DNA of 64,000 nucleotides from Athripsodes cinereus. Its lineage: Eukaryota > Arthropoda > Insecta > Trichoptera > Leptoceridae. This document shows positions 46,106 through 58,028 of the stretch, piece after piece. The notes under the pieces are model-generated. The model ran no database searches. It saw only the letters and a program-made list of their open reading frames with translations, and was not told the origin of the DNA. A program made the position numbers and the translations under genes. The DNA lies in the NCBI GenBank assembly GCA_947579605.1, contig OX388309.1, positions 19,473,071 through 19,537,070 on the forward strand, given 5' to 3'. The stretch's first letter is position 1. The number at the start of each line of letters is the position of its first letter.

Positions 46106-47877
46106 AACATTTTCCTCCTTCTCATATTTGTACGAGAACATAGCATTTGTCTTATCCTCCTGTTTTTATGCAAATACCATTACATCAATAATAATAGTTG
46201 GTTGTGTGATACAAACTGGGAAAACAAAATTGAAAATAATATCATCGTAGAAATAATGCTGTTCCCTTGAGTTTTGAAAGTTGCTGTTTTACCGTTATGA
46301 ATAATAAAGTTGAATTTAATAAATCCAATATTTTCATTACAAAATTCCAACTTAATATTATTATGATGTTCATTAAAAATATATTAAAGTTATAAACATT
46401 ATTCCCTTTTCTATAACTACATCAATAAAGACTTTTTTCTTCGATTGAGTGCAATGATGAAGTGTCCTTAATTATTACATATCTTCCAGCGGCATATCTT
46501 CCATACAATTATGTTTCTCTCAGGTTAACCGCATCTGGTTGGTCTTCCTCCTTCGTCTTGACGTTTTGACTCTGTTGATGCAGACATTATCAAAAGTACG
46601 ATAATTCCTACATATATCATATTACTAAGTAACATTAAAATCAAAAATTAGGTACTTTATTTTTCTATAAACGTTTATATTATAGATTATCAATAGATGA
46701 ATATCTGACAATATCTACGTGTAAAACATTAAAATTTAAATCCGATGGCTTTACAAACGTATAGAAAATAATTTAAAATTCACATTTAAATGCAACACAA
46801 GCATTGCCGGCTGTAAAAATAGGAACGAAAATCCTATCAGTTATTCCTTTATATTGGTGTAATGCTACTGCTAGACATGTTATAAAAACAAAGCCTCCGA
46901 TTGCAATGTACTAGATTACTAGAATATTCTAGTGCATTCTACCATCACACCCCAAACGACTGCACACCACATTGCAGAGTAGTTTATAAAATTGTTTATT
47001 TTAAACTGAAACGTGAACATTTTAACTAAAAAAACGTAGTATTTAATAATGTGTTTAAGAATTTTAGCTCTTTGTTCGCCCATATCGCCAGTGAGGTTTC
47101 CAGTAAAGAAGGTAGGTAATGTTTAAATATAAACATAAACAAGTAGGTATCTTTCATTTCGTGTGTGGTGATGGAATTATATTTTTTACCTGTAATTAGG
47201 GGCTTACTTACTGTTGTCTTCATTTCCCCATTTCTGGATATAGTTTTCTTTTGTATTTCAATATTTCAAAGTCTTCCCTACTTACAAAAGTGAGTTTGTG
47301 GACAAAAGTGGGTGTGTAAATAGTCATTGCATTTTTTTCATGTACCAATAGATATGTACAGTCACATATTTTCTTATATACGTATTTCTATTCTTTCACG
47401 AATTGCAAGAATATAAATAAATTTTCATTTTTCTTAATTTCAATAGAAATAATACAGAAGGGCTAAGCCTCCGTACTGCAAGAGAACCTTCGTGCTAGAA
47501 CAGACCTCTTAGAGGGTTGTTAACACATGGATATGATTGTGGATCACAGCTTAATAATTTTCTTTGCAATTGATCCACAATCTATTTATTGTTTATGGTG
47601 ACATTTGAATAATCTATGTTTTTTTTATGTTATATCACTCTCATTGTCAAAACCTGTGTGAATAAAGTGTTCCTTTATCAAATTCCGACACGTATTTCAA
47701 TAAAAATCCCGAATGCATTTCCCAGGCTAAATGTTGTAATCCAACAGGGTCTTACATAAGACTAAGAAGAATAATAATATAACATTTTATAAAGGATGAA
47801 GTTCTTTATAATCATTATAAAAAATATATCAGATAAGTATTGATCGATGAAGAAACGGAATTTATGAGATAGTTCAA
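46105..47877. other. AT-rich DNA, no gene seen
   Basis: No supported gene. A GC-richer patch at 46490-46590 and the inverted repeat ATTGTGGATCA/TGATCCACAAT (about 47537-47582) are unexplained. Confidence 0.5.
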
Positions 47878-48015
47878 TTTTTTTTTTTTTTTATTTATTT
47901 TATTTAACAATAATTATACAGACATTACAATACATAGACTATTTGATAAAACTTAAATCTAAACATCCTCCTTATAGAGACAAGTCTCGTGTAAAGGAGG
48001 GTTCCAATATTGTGA
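47878..48015 (-). mobile_element. LINE 3' end with CCTCC hairpin
   Basis: Second copy of the end at 16246-16400. On the minus strand: CCCTCCTTTACACGAGACTT, loop, AAGGAGGATG, then AT-rich sequence to an AAAT/poly-A tail (T run at 47878-47892). The CCTCCTT/AAGGAGG stem is conserved in both copies. Confidence 0.6.
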
Positions 48016-49369
48016 AAATTCCAGTAAGACTTCCATGGTCCTGAATTTAAATAATAATTATGCCACTATGAAGGTTTCTTGATGATAATTATTTCTCAGT
48101 TATACTCGTAATACGATTATCGCTTCAGTAATGAACTCATGATTCACATTAATTAAATGGTAAGACGAGTGGTAGGTTTATTCAGGTAAAATTCTAAATA
48201 ATTCCATTTTGAATTATTTAGTATGTAAAATTATGTAAAATACCACGTAATCTACATTGTTTTCCTTCCTTATTATGTTTCCCCGGTTCTTAAAGGGTTG
48301 AAATCAACACTTATCCAACTAAATTCTAAAGTTTCTGTATTTGTATAAGTTATTCCACATTTCACTTATACATTTCCCGGAAACTAATCGTGAGTATTAC
48401 CTTATGCTGTAAATAGATCCCGGAAATATTCGAGACGTTATTGCAAATCAATTTTCTTACATTCATATTCCACTCGCACTAGATTAACGGAATTCATGTA
48501 CTGTGCTATACTTTAAAATATATGTTCCTAGGTACCTACCTGGATAATTTGTGTATACCTAATCTACAATGACTTTTAATTAATCAATACATTGAGCTTG
48601 CTTTAGTCTTTTGTTCTATGGAAATTTCGTAGAAAAAATATTTTATTCAGACACAATAAAACATTGTTCGGTTTATGCTGGGTTCAGCAAGTTATGTTTG
48701 TAATAAAATTCAGAACCGATGCAAACACAAAGGGGGCGCAAAACGGCTTTAACATGCAACTCAACATTTTGCACATTTCAAAGTAGGTTCTACGGGTGAC
48801 CAGTATTTTTAAATATTCTTCATGTTTTAGTGTAGTTACATAGTCTTTGTTCTGTGTGTGTTTTGCGGCATTGTGAAATGTGTTTTACAATGAAATTATT
48901 TACAAACTTTACGTTTTTTACAATATTTATTTTAATTTTCTTTCCTTCTACATTATTTAATAACTGCATTTTCTAGATACTTGTACATTACCTAAGTGAA
49001 ATTGTTGCCATGAAATATTTTATACTTCATATACTAACGTACTCTGATTAATTATTTTGCGTGTTATTATAACCCTTTTGGTGGTATGTTTTTGGAATTT
49101 GAATAAGCCTACATTTATTCTTGTAATTAAAACAAGCAATATTAATGTATTAGTATGTCTGTGTATAAATTCAAATCCGAATTAAAAACAAGACTGAGTG
49201 AATTATTAAAACCATGATTTATTTATAACTGCCTGTTATATATTGTTTTTAAATAGGTATTACAATATACTTGCAGAAGTAGTAGTAATTATTAAAAAAG
49301 TTTAATAATAGATACATATCAGTATTATATTGAATTGTGCCTATTACTGATATATTTTATGATTCTGCT
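48016..49369. other. AT-rich DNA, nothing recognised
   Basis: No supported gene, RNA or repeat seen. Confidence 0.5.
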
Positions 49370-49425
49370 TTATTTTGTAATATTGTAACCAATGTACAGT
49401 GAAGAATAAAATAAATAAATAAATA
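49370..49425 (+). mobile_element. LINE/SINE 3' tail
   Basis: TTTTGTAATATTGTAACCAA, TGTACAGTGAAGAATAAA and AATA repeats match the tail at 40735-40800. The rest of the element is not recognised upstream. Confidence 0.5.
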
Positions 49426-49504
49426 TCATATCTTACGTCTAAACATCATGCCTTAATATGTTTGCATAGGTTTCAAAAGAAGTTAGACAAGTACCAAATA
49501 TTTG

Positions 49505-49600
49505 TGTTAAGCGACTTGGTTTGATGTGGCTTAAGGTTCTGGAGGTGATAATTGTACCTAAGGGATCTCTGGAAGAAGTACTTAGTTGCAAAGAGTCCGC
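49505..49600 (+). repeat. dispersed repeat family W, diverged copy
   Basis: GGCTTAAGGTTCTGGAGGTG, AAGGGATCTCTGGAAGAAGT and ACTTAG follow the same order as the minus strand of 63475-63605. The open frame at 49521-49736 covers it and extends beyond with QLRQEKEHFHIFTHIM-type residues; I do not recognise that protein. Confidence 0.4.
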
Positions 49601-51834
49601 ATATCAACTAAGGCAAGAAAAAGAACATTTTCATATATTTACACATATCATGCCAGTATTATTACAGAGATTTTCATCTCAATGCAGATTAAGTTCTTCC
49701 GAAATAATGTATTTCATACATAAAGATATCACTTAATCCTCTAAGCACATCACAAAGCGATAATTAGGTATTAATAAATTATATTAGTATGGTATATTGT
49801 GTCAAATATCTTTAGCTTGACTGCTCTTGCATTAATAATTCAAGGCACATTATCATCATATTAATTAATACGTAGACTAATGGTAATAATTATTATAGAT
49901 CGGCCGACTTCTCGGTAAACTCTACTATTCGGCCAACGGACAAAAGACTAGACAAAAATATGAAATACTTAAATAAAACAGTGTCATTCTTATTGTTAGT
50001 CTCTAATCAGTCTTACAATAACAATATAGCAAGTGAGCTATTTAAAATAAAAAGAACTACAATTTAGATATTTATCTAAAGAAGCAAAAAACATACGACA
50101 GATTTATCAATGTTGTTTTTTCAATGACTCATTTTCTAGATCAAGTGGTGTAGCTCCTCCAAAAAGTTGAATTATACGCCATTGTGCTTAGTTTTAAAAA
50201 TACTTTATAAGTTTGTGATTATTTTGTTTAATAAAGTCGGCCATTTGTGTACTAATTAGTTGGTTATTTATCCAAATCGATAGTCTGTTCAGATTTAACA
50301 ATTAAAGACATCCTCCGAATAAGGTACTAGTTACTTTATAGTACATATTTTATCCAACATTATATATTATTATTATCCCATATTTCGTCGTGCAGTGTTT
50401 ACGAGCGGTGTAAAAATTTGAGACATGAAATGGTATACATGATGTATTACATATACCCTTATTCGATAAAATCGTAGAATTATCCAGATTATTTCCTCCA
50501 TAATCTATTTGTTCATTTAAAATACAAAACATTTAAAAATAGCATACCTTTTTCTTGGACACTAAAAAATACCTGAATCATATAGCACCTTATTCGAGGG
50601 ACATCTACGTCTTCTACCCTGTTACAGCTCGTGCCATTATCAGTAAGACATTAATGAGACACACTAATTATGTCATTACGCCAATTATACTCTATTATTA
50701 TATAAAGCATCACACCAAAGGGATACTTACCTCTAATAATATAATTAATCTCCAATGGTATAAATTGATATGCTATATTATAATTGAAAATGTACTTATA
50801 TACTAATATGTATGTACTTTACACTGATGCTGGTAAAATGAGCTCTTTTTGTTTGTAAATTTCTTAATAATAATTCATCAATTTAACTTTAGACTTCCTA
50901 CATACGAGATTACTTGGTAGTGATTAATAATATTTCAATTTCTCAATTATGAAACTTTGTTTTTCATACTACAAATTAAAGAAAGTTCATAATTTGTCTC
51001 TCTCGATGTACTCTTACAATGTTCACCATAAAGATATCTCTTACAAGTTTGACAGCTAGTTAAGAAACTGCATGTTATTGTTCATAAAACATAAAAGTAT
51101 TAGAAAACAAATATTTCTCATCAGTTTCTTTTACTTTATTAATATTCCGAAAATTGTGGTTAATACACAAACAATCTCATTACCATTTTCTCTTTTATTC
51201 GTTTGTATGATAAAATAGGAAATTATTAGGTACCTACCAAACAGACTATATTATTGTATTAATGTAGTAATTCTGTGTTTATTGTAAATAGAAGTAGATG
51301 ATTATTATACAAACGAATGGCTAAAGCATTCATTTAGGTTGTATGTAAATATGGGTATTTGTTCATTTCGGAATGTTTCGTGCAATGTTTATTAGACACT
51401 AAATAGAGAACATTTTGCACCGTTACTCTAGAATATAATAATATTATATTCGGGGATAGTGCCGCTGATTTGAAATACTCAATGTTTACAAGTGGGATTT
51501 CAATACAGAGACGTATTGCAATTATACTCGGTTGTCAACAATTAACGTCCAATCCCAATAGACATTATGGCCATTTCGATGAAATAGTGAAACAAGTACA
51601 TCGCTGCACACGACATGGTGTGCCACTGTGAACAAATATTTCAACTTTCGTTTCTGACTTCTTGCAAAAACATTTTTAAAAAACATCAAACATATTTTTT
51701 TATTTTTGCTGTCATGTACAAGTACAATTAATATAACTCCAATATGCAAAAATACCACTTTACCTAAAACTTCTTCTCTATTTTTCCCTTAGGATCATGA
51801 CTATCATTTGTATATGTGTGAACAATTTTTTCAG
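49601..51834. other. AT-rich DNA, no gene seen
   Basis: No supported gene; frames at 50350, 50555 and 51522 are unrecognised. Confidence 0.5.
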
Positions 51835-52030
51835 TGACCCCGATTCTTAGCTTTTCGCAACGTCTTTTACAACATCCCTCCCGTTGCCTCTTTTATCTGG
51901 TATCTGGTCACTCCATCTCATCGGTACAGATCCCAGTTCTATTGACCTCGGACTTCCTTTTTGAAGCAAAATTCTCCAGGTTGTCTGGCCCTCTCCGCGT
52001 GATGTGACCAAAGTTCTGGTGCATAAGATA
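51835..52030 (-). mobile_element. LINE polyprotein C-terminal relic
   Basis: Minus-strand reading frames give HQNFGHITRRGPDNLENFAS and, after a frame change, SVPMRWSDQIPDKRGNG. The pair GHI-RR--DNLE and the block MRWSDQI (codons at 51921 back to 51901) are characteristic of the C-terminal region of insect LINE polyproteins. Frame changes and a stop show it is dead. No 3' tail is evident; the part nearer 51780 may be its untranslated end. This LINE is distinct from the RTE ends elsewhere in the window. Confidence 0.65.
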
Positions 52031-53573
52031 CAAAAAATATAGTTAACAGCCGTGTTTTTATTTTAAAATCTTCAGGGATAGATGATTTTGTTGTATGTCC
52101 ATTTGAAGCGCAGTTAACGCTTTCAACACTTCATTTCGAAAGTATCTATTTTAAGACGTTCTCGAGATTTTATGCTCCAGGGGTTGCATATAAAGACATA
52201 TTATGACTTAAATAGTTATGTCTTCGTAAGTACTCTTATATTTCTATTTTAATGTAAAATATTATTCAATATTTAAATATCAAATAATATGTAGATTCAC
52301 TAGGTGGAAAAAAAATGTAGGTACTTGAAGATGTAATCAAAACAAACCGAGGTTATTCACCACGAAACCTATGGTGAATTTTTTGAAACATGTCTTAAGA
52401 TTCATATATGATACCTATTAATATATCATATAAAAAAACTGATCCTTCAAAGACAGTTAGTAAATTTTCACACTAGTATGAGTACACATGTAAGCAAGTA
52501 TTTTATATTGCAGTATAGCAGTGTACCTTACTGTGCATCTGGTGCGGCACAAACACAATGTGTTGAATAATTCTCATGTAATGCATTATTCGGTGAAATG
52601 CACCAAATGACGTCGACCACGTTATAGTAGTACTCGTTACCATATTGTTTACTTTGTATTCGTTTGAATAATAAAATAATGACTATACAGGAAACTCTAT
52701 TACCGGGACTAGTTAAAACCACCGTTAATCTACTGCAAGTCCTACAACATTTCCGCCTCACAATGAAAAATGTTTGAATATTTAAAAATTGTGTGATCTG
52801 CAAAATAAGCCCCATTGAATGCATTTCTAGAACAATTATGTTTTCGATACAAATAATTGTTCCAATTTTTTATTATGTTTGTTTTTAATGTAAACGATTA
52901 ATAGCTAAATGAACTATTTATCTAATACTTCAATTGCAGAATCAATTTGATCTTGTTTAGAGTTGTATGTGTACTTTGTGTACTTGTAATAAATTTCCCC
53001 TGTGAAAAATGTTGTTAACTTTTTTGCACGATATTTTGATTGAATTCAATTTATAAAGCTTCGACGAACAAATTGATTTCTATACTAACTTAAAATATTC
53101 TAACTATTGTTTTATCAATCATTATATTATGAATATTTTTTTATCATACTTTCACATATCAAATACCTACATACCTTGCACTTAACATATAATAAGCAAA
53201 AGTTCTAAGAAATCGTGTTTAAAGGGTTCTAACAAATAAAGATAAACTGCTTATTATTTACTGTCATATTATAACTACATAATATAGGATCTTAAGCTAC
53301 GTAAAGTGAATTAAATGGTATGGTTTAATATCTAATTTCGTAACAATGATAAATTTGAAAACGATTAATAACCATACAAAACCTATCATAATTTTTCTAC
53401 TTATATTTTGATTTTTCTTTATTTTCTTCATGTTTTGTGTCATGTTCCTTCAACTTATTTTCATATGAGCAAATGATACTTACTTAGACAGCCTGAAACT
53501 GCTCCTTATTCAACGTCCACTCTGTTATGTTATGAAACCAGAAGATCCACATTTTCGGCCATCTGTTTTACCA
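52031..53573. other. AT-rich DNA, no gene seen
   Basis: No supported gene. A 32-codon frame at 52679-52777 (plus) has a non-random look but nothing else in its favour. Confidence 0.5.
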
Positions 53574-53735
53574 TTTTTTTTTTTTTTTTTAATTAATAAT
53601 AATATAATCTTTATTTCATATTTTATACATACATTTACAATTCACATTTATCAAATCACATATAAAGATATATTCATAAAAACTGTGCAACCAACGAACG
53701 AAGCCCGTTAAGTCATTCATTCATTCATTCATATG
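53574..53735 (-). mobile_element. retroposon-like 3' end with poly-T on plus strand
   Basis: A run of 17 T (53574-53590) followed on the plus strand by AATTAATAATAATATAATCT and TTTATTTCATATTTTATACA; on the minus strand this is an AT-rich 3' end with a poly-A tail. A (TTCA)n run is at 53716-53731. No coding trace. Family unknown. Confidence 0.4.
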
Positions 53736-53869
53736 TAAAAATAAGTATTATATTATAATATTAATAATATGTATAATCTTAAAGACCTGTGAGTTTTGTC
53801 TCTGAACACATAATGTAATGTGCTAACACATATTTAAGAACTACTTAATTTCCAGCAAACATCTTTTAC

Positions 53870-54085
53870 CAATGGCCGTACAGCCCATATCGAGCCTTGG
53901 CCTCAGAAACATTCGCCTCAGCCCCCTCCCCTGTCCTCAGCGACTGGCTTCCCATTTGCATTTGTGCCTACCCAGCCCATTTCAACCCTTAATTTCATAT
54001 GGGCTGAATTGGTAGTGGCCTTTTATATGTCATACAGTTCGTTTTGTGCCGGATGCGCCACTTTTCTTCCTCTTTCACTGGTTTA
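53870..54085. other. GC-richer unidentified block
   Basis: Contains CAGCCCCCTCCCCTGTCCTC, CAGCCCATTTCAACCC and GTGCCGGATGCGCCAC, quite unlike its AT-rich surroundings. The word GCCCATAT and its complement ATATGGGC occur at about 53885 and 53997. No long frame in any reading; probably an old repeat (possibly antisense LINE) but unrecognised. Confidence 0.4.
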
Positions 54086-55686
54086 GCAAGCTTATTCGTA
54101 TCGAACCAATTTCCTTAACATCAAGAATACCTGTATTGCTTAGTAACCCTTGAATAATAAACTTAATTAATAACAAAGTACTTTTGTATTTGCTTATTAA
54201 TAAAATGATAGGTATTTATGGTAAATTTCTATCAATTAATATTACATATTCATTCAATCGTTCCGTGGTATTCTAGGCCAAGTATAGGGACCACACTCAT
54301 TTTTATCAATTTTGAAGTGTCCTACAACTTACACGTTTCTGTACCTAGTCGTAAAACGCCAAGAATAAAACATTTAACAATCCAATTCAACCATAAGATA
54401 TGCTACCCATCCTTAATTTTTAAACATAGATAGATAGGCAGAAAGAAATAAATGTCATATCCATTAAAAATTACTACACACATCTTATCACAGAAAAATA
54501 ATTTACGTATCTGCACACCATAATACTTGCTAGTACTTCCCTTTACTTTAACAGAGGCTGAAGCAATGTATTATTCAGCTTATATGAATATTAAAAAGAT
54601 GCATGATATATGAAATTATAATGCAATATCCTTTCACCTGACAACTTGTACAAGAACTTTTTGTCTTTATTTCCTTTATAGTGTTAATAATCCAATATTC
54701 TCCTTACGTTACAATACAAAAGAATATCAAGAACAACAGCCAGTATCATTATCTTCGCATCTTCTTTACTTTCACAAAGGTGTACTTAATTAATTCGTTA
54801 TCAAGATAATAATATATTTTTAAGAAAAGTGTGCTTTTTTGAACCATTATATAATTTAAATTTGTTAATTAATTAGGAAAAACTTGTTTTTGAATTTAAC
54901 AAAAATCTTTCTGGTTATATTCTAAATATTATTCACATAAAAATGATATAACCTTTTTAATAATGAGAAGATAAATATACCTTTCCGATAAATTTTCAGG
55001 AATTATTTTCTGTTTTCCATTTGCAAAAAGACTGACATTAGAGGTAGGTACAAAATAAATATTTCTATGCAAATCAAAAATAACGATTAAAGTAAAAAAA
55101 TATCCTAATATTTTTTTTCTATATTTCATTGGTCATGAATCTTCTCTATGACCTGAATAATTCATTTTAATTATACAGAAAATTATAAAATCCTCCGAGT
55201 ACCTATTTTCATCTAAACATGTAAAAATTTACTACTCATTGATTTGTATAATAAATCAGCATAACAAGAAAAAGTTTATTTTATATATATAAACTCTGTT
55301 TCAACAGCAAAATTATTTGTAACATAATCGCAAGCTAATTTCTTTAAAACAATGACATGACATATAGTTTAACGCAACAACTTTGCTGACGTAACGAATA
55401 TAAACATCGTGTAAGCTTTATGCAAGAACAAGGCTTTCATATACCTAATTGAAATAGATTTAATGCATGGAGTTTAAACTTTATTTTTACAATTCATACC
55501 GTTATGTTTACTCAAGTTTCCTTTAAAAGTAAACAGCAATTAGTTTTGGACGTGTATTCTTTTCAGTACCTATGAATTATGAAGACGCATTGCAGTTTAG
55601 CATGCAGATTACATTTGTATTATATATTTAATTGCTTTAGTTACAAAACTACGTAAAACTTTTAACTGGCGTATGTACAGTGTTTG
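54086..55686. other. AT-rich DNA, no gene seen
   Basis: No supported gene. A family V-like phrase (AAGATATGCTACCCATCCTT) lies at about 54397-54418. Confidence 0.5.
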
Positions 55687-55920
55687 TTATAAGACAGACC
55701 CGGTGTGACACTAGACACTCGTACATAACCGCAGTCATTGTGAGACGGGTCTTGTCCCCGGGTCGCCAATTGAGCTGGACTGGCTGTCTGCTCGTCCATA
55801 TCGACAACTGTCTCAAGGGCAACCGCGCAGTAGGGAGCCGTGAGCACCTGGCACCCTTGCTGGAAAGGTCGGATGATCTGATATTGTGGATGGCATTCAA
55901 TAGAGGCTGCCCAATCGTCT
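55687..55920 (-). CDS. candidate exon in a GC-richer block
   Basis: This block is clearly richer in G and C than its flanks and is open in two minus-strand frames. One frame (part of a 148-codon frame, 55662-56108) reads DDWAASIECHPQYQIIRPFQ, QGCQVLTAPYCAVALETVVD and MDEQTASPAQLATRGQDPSH; I recognise no domain. On the minus strand it is preceded by TTTCCTTTATTGGATCCTCC and TCACAATACATTAG, an acceptable splice acceptor, with possible GT donors near TGACTGCGGTTATG. The N-terminal part of the long frame lies antisense over an RTE relic and is accidental. It may equally be an unknown repeat. Confidence 0.25.
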
Positions 55921-56080
55921 AATGTATTGTGAGGAGGATCCAATAAAGGAAACGTATTTATACAAACAATTAGTATATTTTTCTGCCCATATGCCCTAAT
56001 CAACCAGCCCACGACCGCTGGAGGTGTCTGCGATGAGCTAGCCGAGGCAGAAGGAAAATATGCCACAATATATAAATTAT

Positions 56081-56215
56081 TTTTCACAATACACCGTTCA
56101 TTTGACAATGATGCTCTGAATGTTGTTAAAAAATGTGACTCAATCGGCGTGAAGATTCTTTAAATGGAGAATGCTGATTTCTGTTCTGTGCTCCCGGAGA
56201 GAGTTGAAGAGCGGT
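56081..56215 (+). mobile_element. diverged RTE-type LINE 3' end
   Basis: TTTTCACAATACACCGTTCA, TTTGACAATGATGCTCTGAA, GTGACTCAATCGGCG and AATGGAGAATGCTGATTTCT, GTGCTCCCGGAGAGAG align in order with the plus-strand copy at 41145-41270. It is the most decayed of the four RTE ends and has lost most of its trinucleotide tail. Confidence 0.65.
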
Positions 56216-57833
56216 TTATTAATTCATTGATATCTGAGTATTATTTTTTTTTATTTATTTATTTCATTTATAAAACGAAATACCTTAATTCCAGTTTTCA
56301 CCTTACTTTGTCTCAGCGCTCAATTTACTTTACTTCAGTTACTAAGGTTATTTTCCTTACTTTATTTAATCATAACATAACACACACGCTCACGCACGCA
56401 CACATACATCCACACACACAAACACACTCATCCACATACACATCCACCCACACCCACATACATATGGTTGCAATTTATTAAAAAAATATCCGTGCTCTGA
56501 TTTTGGTACATTACAACTATTGATTGTAAAATTTCCGGTAATATTAACCTACCTTTTACCATAACTACCTATATCTACCCACGTTAAACATAATATTTTT
56601 CAACCATCTACATTTTATGACGATCACCTGTAATTTTACGGACATGAAATATTTTCTCTTTCAGAGAGTTAATAACAAACTGCATGGACGTGTGAGCTTA
56701 GCTATCCCCACGGGCACAATAGCAAAGTAATTAACCATATTCTGCCCTACAAAACTTTACTACTAAATGCTTTGAAAGGATTTTTTAGGCTTTTCCAAAA
56801 ATATGAAATCTTAAAATAGATCGTTATATCGAATAGTATTTTTTTTTAATAATATAGTCAATATTGAAAATAAAAAATAGATTCTTGCCTCTCTGCATAC
56901 TACAGAAGAGACGCGGCTTCATAAAAAGAGCTTTATGCTTTTGCATAAATAAAATTAAAAAGAGAAAGAAAATGACAAAATTCTGAATATATTTGCATAT
57001 TTTTAATGCATATCCATATTCCAGCAGCAGAGACAAAAGTTTGTAAAAATATTTTCCTATAACTTCTCTATTACCTATGCGGTATCATTGCTTTGTCAAT
57101 ATTATTTACGTGCAAATTATAGTACTGAATCTGTGATTGAAAAATAACTGAATGTACTGTATGTATTTGTTGTTGTAAGTTTTATTATATCTTATTGACA
57201 CGAATGTCTATTTCGTGCACGAGTGCATTGGAAGGAAAACGGTTCATAAAATTGATTTTGACACAACGCCACAAACTGTATATTGTTCAATAATGCGAAT
57301 ATACCAAATATGTTGAGACATATTATTGTATGGATAACATAGAAAGAAATGGAATTTGTAAATAATAGTAACAGAAACTAAGCTTTACAGTTCACAGGCT
57401 GTTCGCTACAAACGTAAACGTATTATATTATTATTGTTGTACATTTTGATACACCTGCATAGGAACAATATCAAATTACTAACCTTATTTACTACACCGA
57501 TCTTGATAGTTTATTTCTTAAATACCTTTTAACTTTCGCCAGTTAATTATTTCTTGAGACTGTATCATAAACCAATTGGAATTGAATTTTTTTAGTTGGT
57601 ATTAAAGGCATATATGTATATAACACTTATATAAATATTAAAGTTTGATGTTAATATGTCTTCTGTAGTATATAATGTGGATAATATATTGATATAAAAT
57701 TACACTCTATGGGAACAAACTCCCGTCTCATTGTTATTTTTGAAGACCTAACAATAGCTTAAATTATGCATTTATATATTAGGTTTTAATAATTCAAGAG
57801 TTATTGTGTTTACACTGTGGAAATGCATTTTTA
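56216..57833. other. AT-rich DNA with CA-rich patch
   Basis: No supported gene. A CACA/CCACA-rich low-complexity patch lies at about 56380-56462. Confidence 0.5.
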
Positions 57834-58028
57834 ATTTTGTTAAATAAAATATAAAAAATATATTATTGAGCACCGTTTAATCTCCACTTTGTTAGGTTAG
57901 ATAGGTACCGAATGTAGTTTACCTGAAGATGCCTGCAAGTATAGGCGAAAACGTTCGGTATTTAACCTAACAAAGTGGAGATTAAACAGTGCTCAATAAT
58001 ATATTTTTATATTTTATTTAATAAAATA
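57834..58028. mobile_element. 195-bp palindrome with hammerhead-like loop
   Basis: Arms of about 70 bases (57834-57912 and 57954-58028) are inverted copies containing GAGCACCGTTTAATCTCCAC and CTTTGTTAGGTTA. The central part between them holds CTGAAGA (57923-57929), a GCCT/AGGC hairpin and GAAA (57947-57950), the order of a hammerhead core. The right half matches 9631-9725 (minus) almost base for base and 30411-30515 more distantly. Like 12275-12510 this is probably a pair of inverted Penelope-type terminal repeats without a coding body. Confidence 0.75.

Noticed and set aside
52679..52777. 32-codon frame as a small peptide gene
   Set aside because: Only length and composition speak for it; no signal peptide, context or second copy.
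55662..56108. Whole 148-codon minus-strand frame as a gene
   Set aside because: Its N-terminal third is antisense to an RTE 3' end at 56081-56215, so the ATG and the first residues are accidental; only the 55687-55920 part is kept as a candidate.
56380..56462. CA-rich patch as telomeric or regulatory repeat
   Set aside because: It is an irregular CACA/CCACA low-complexity run without a constant unit.
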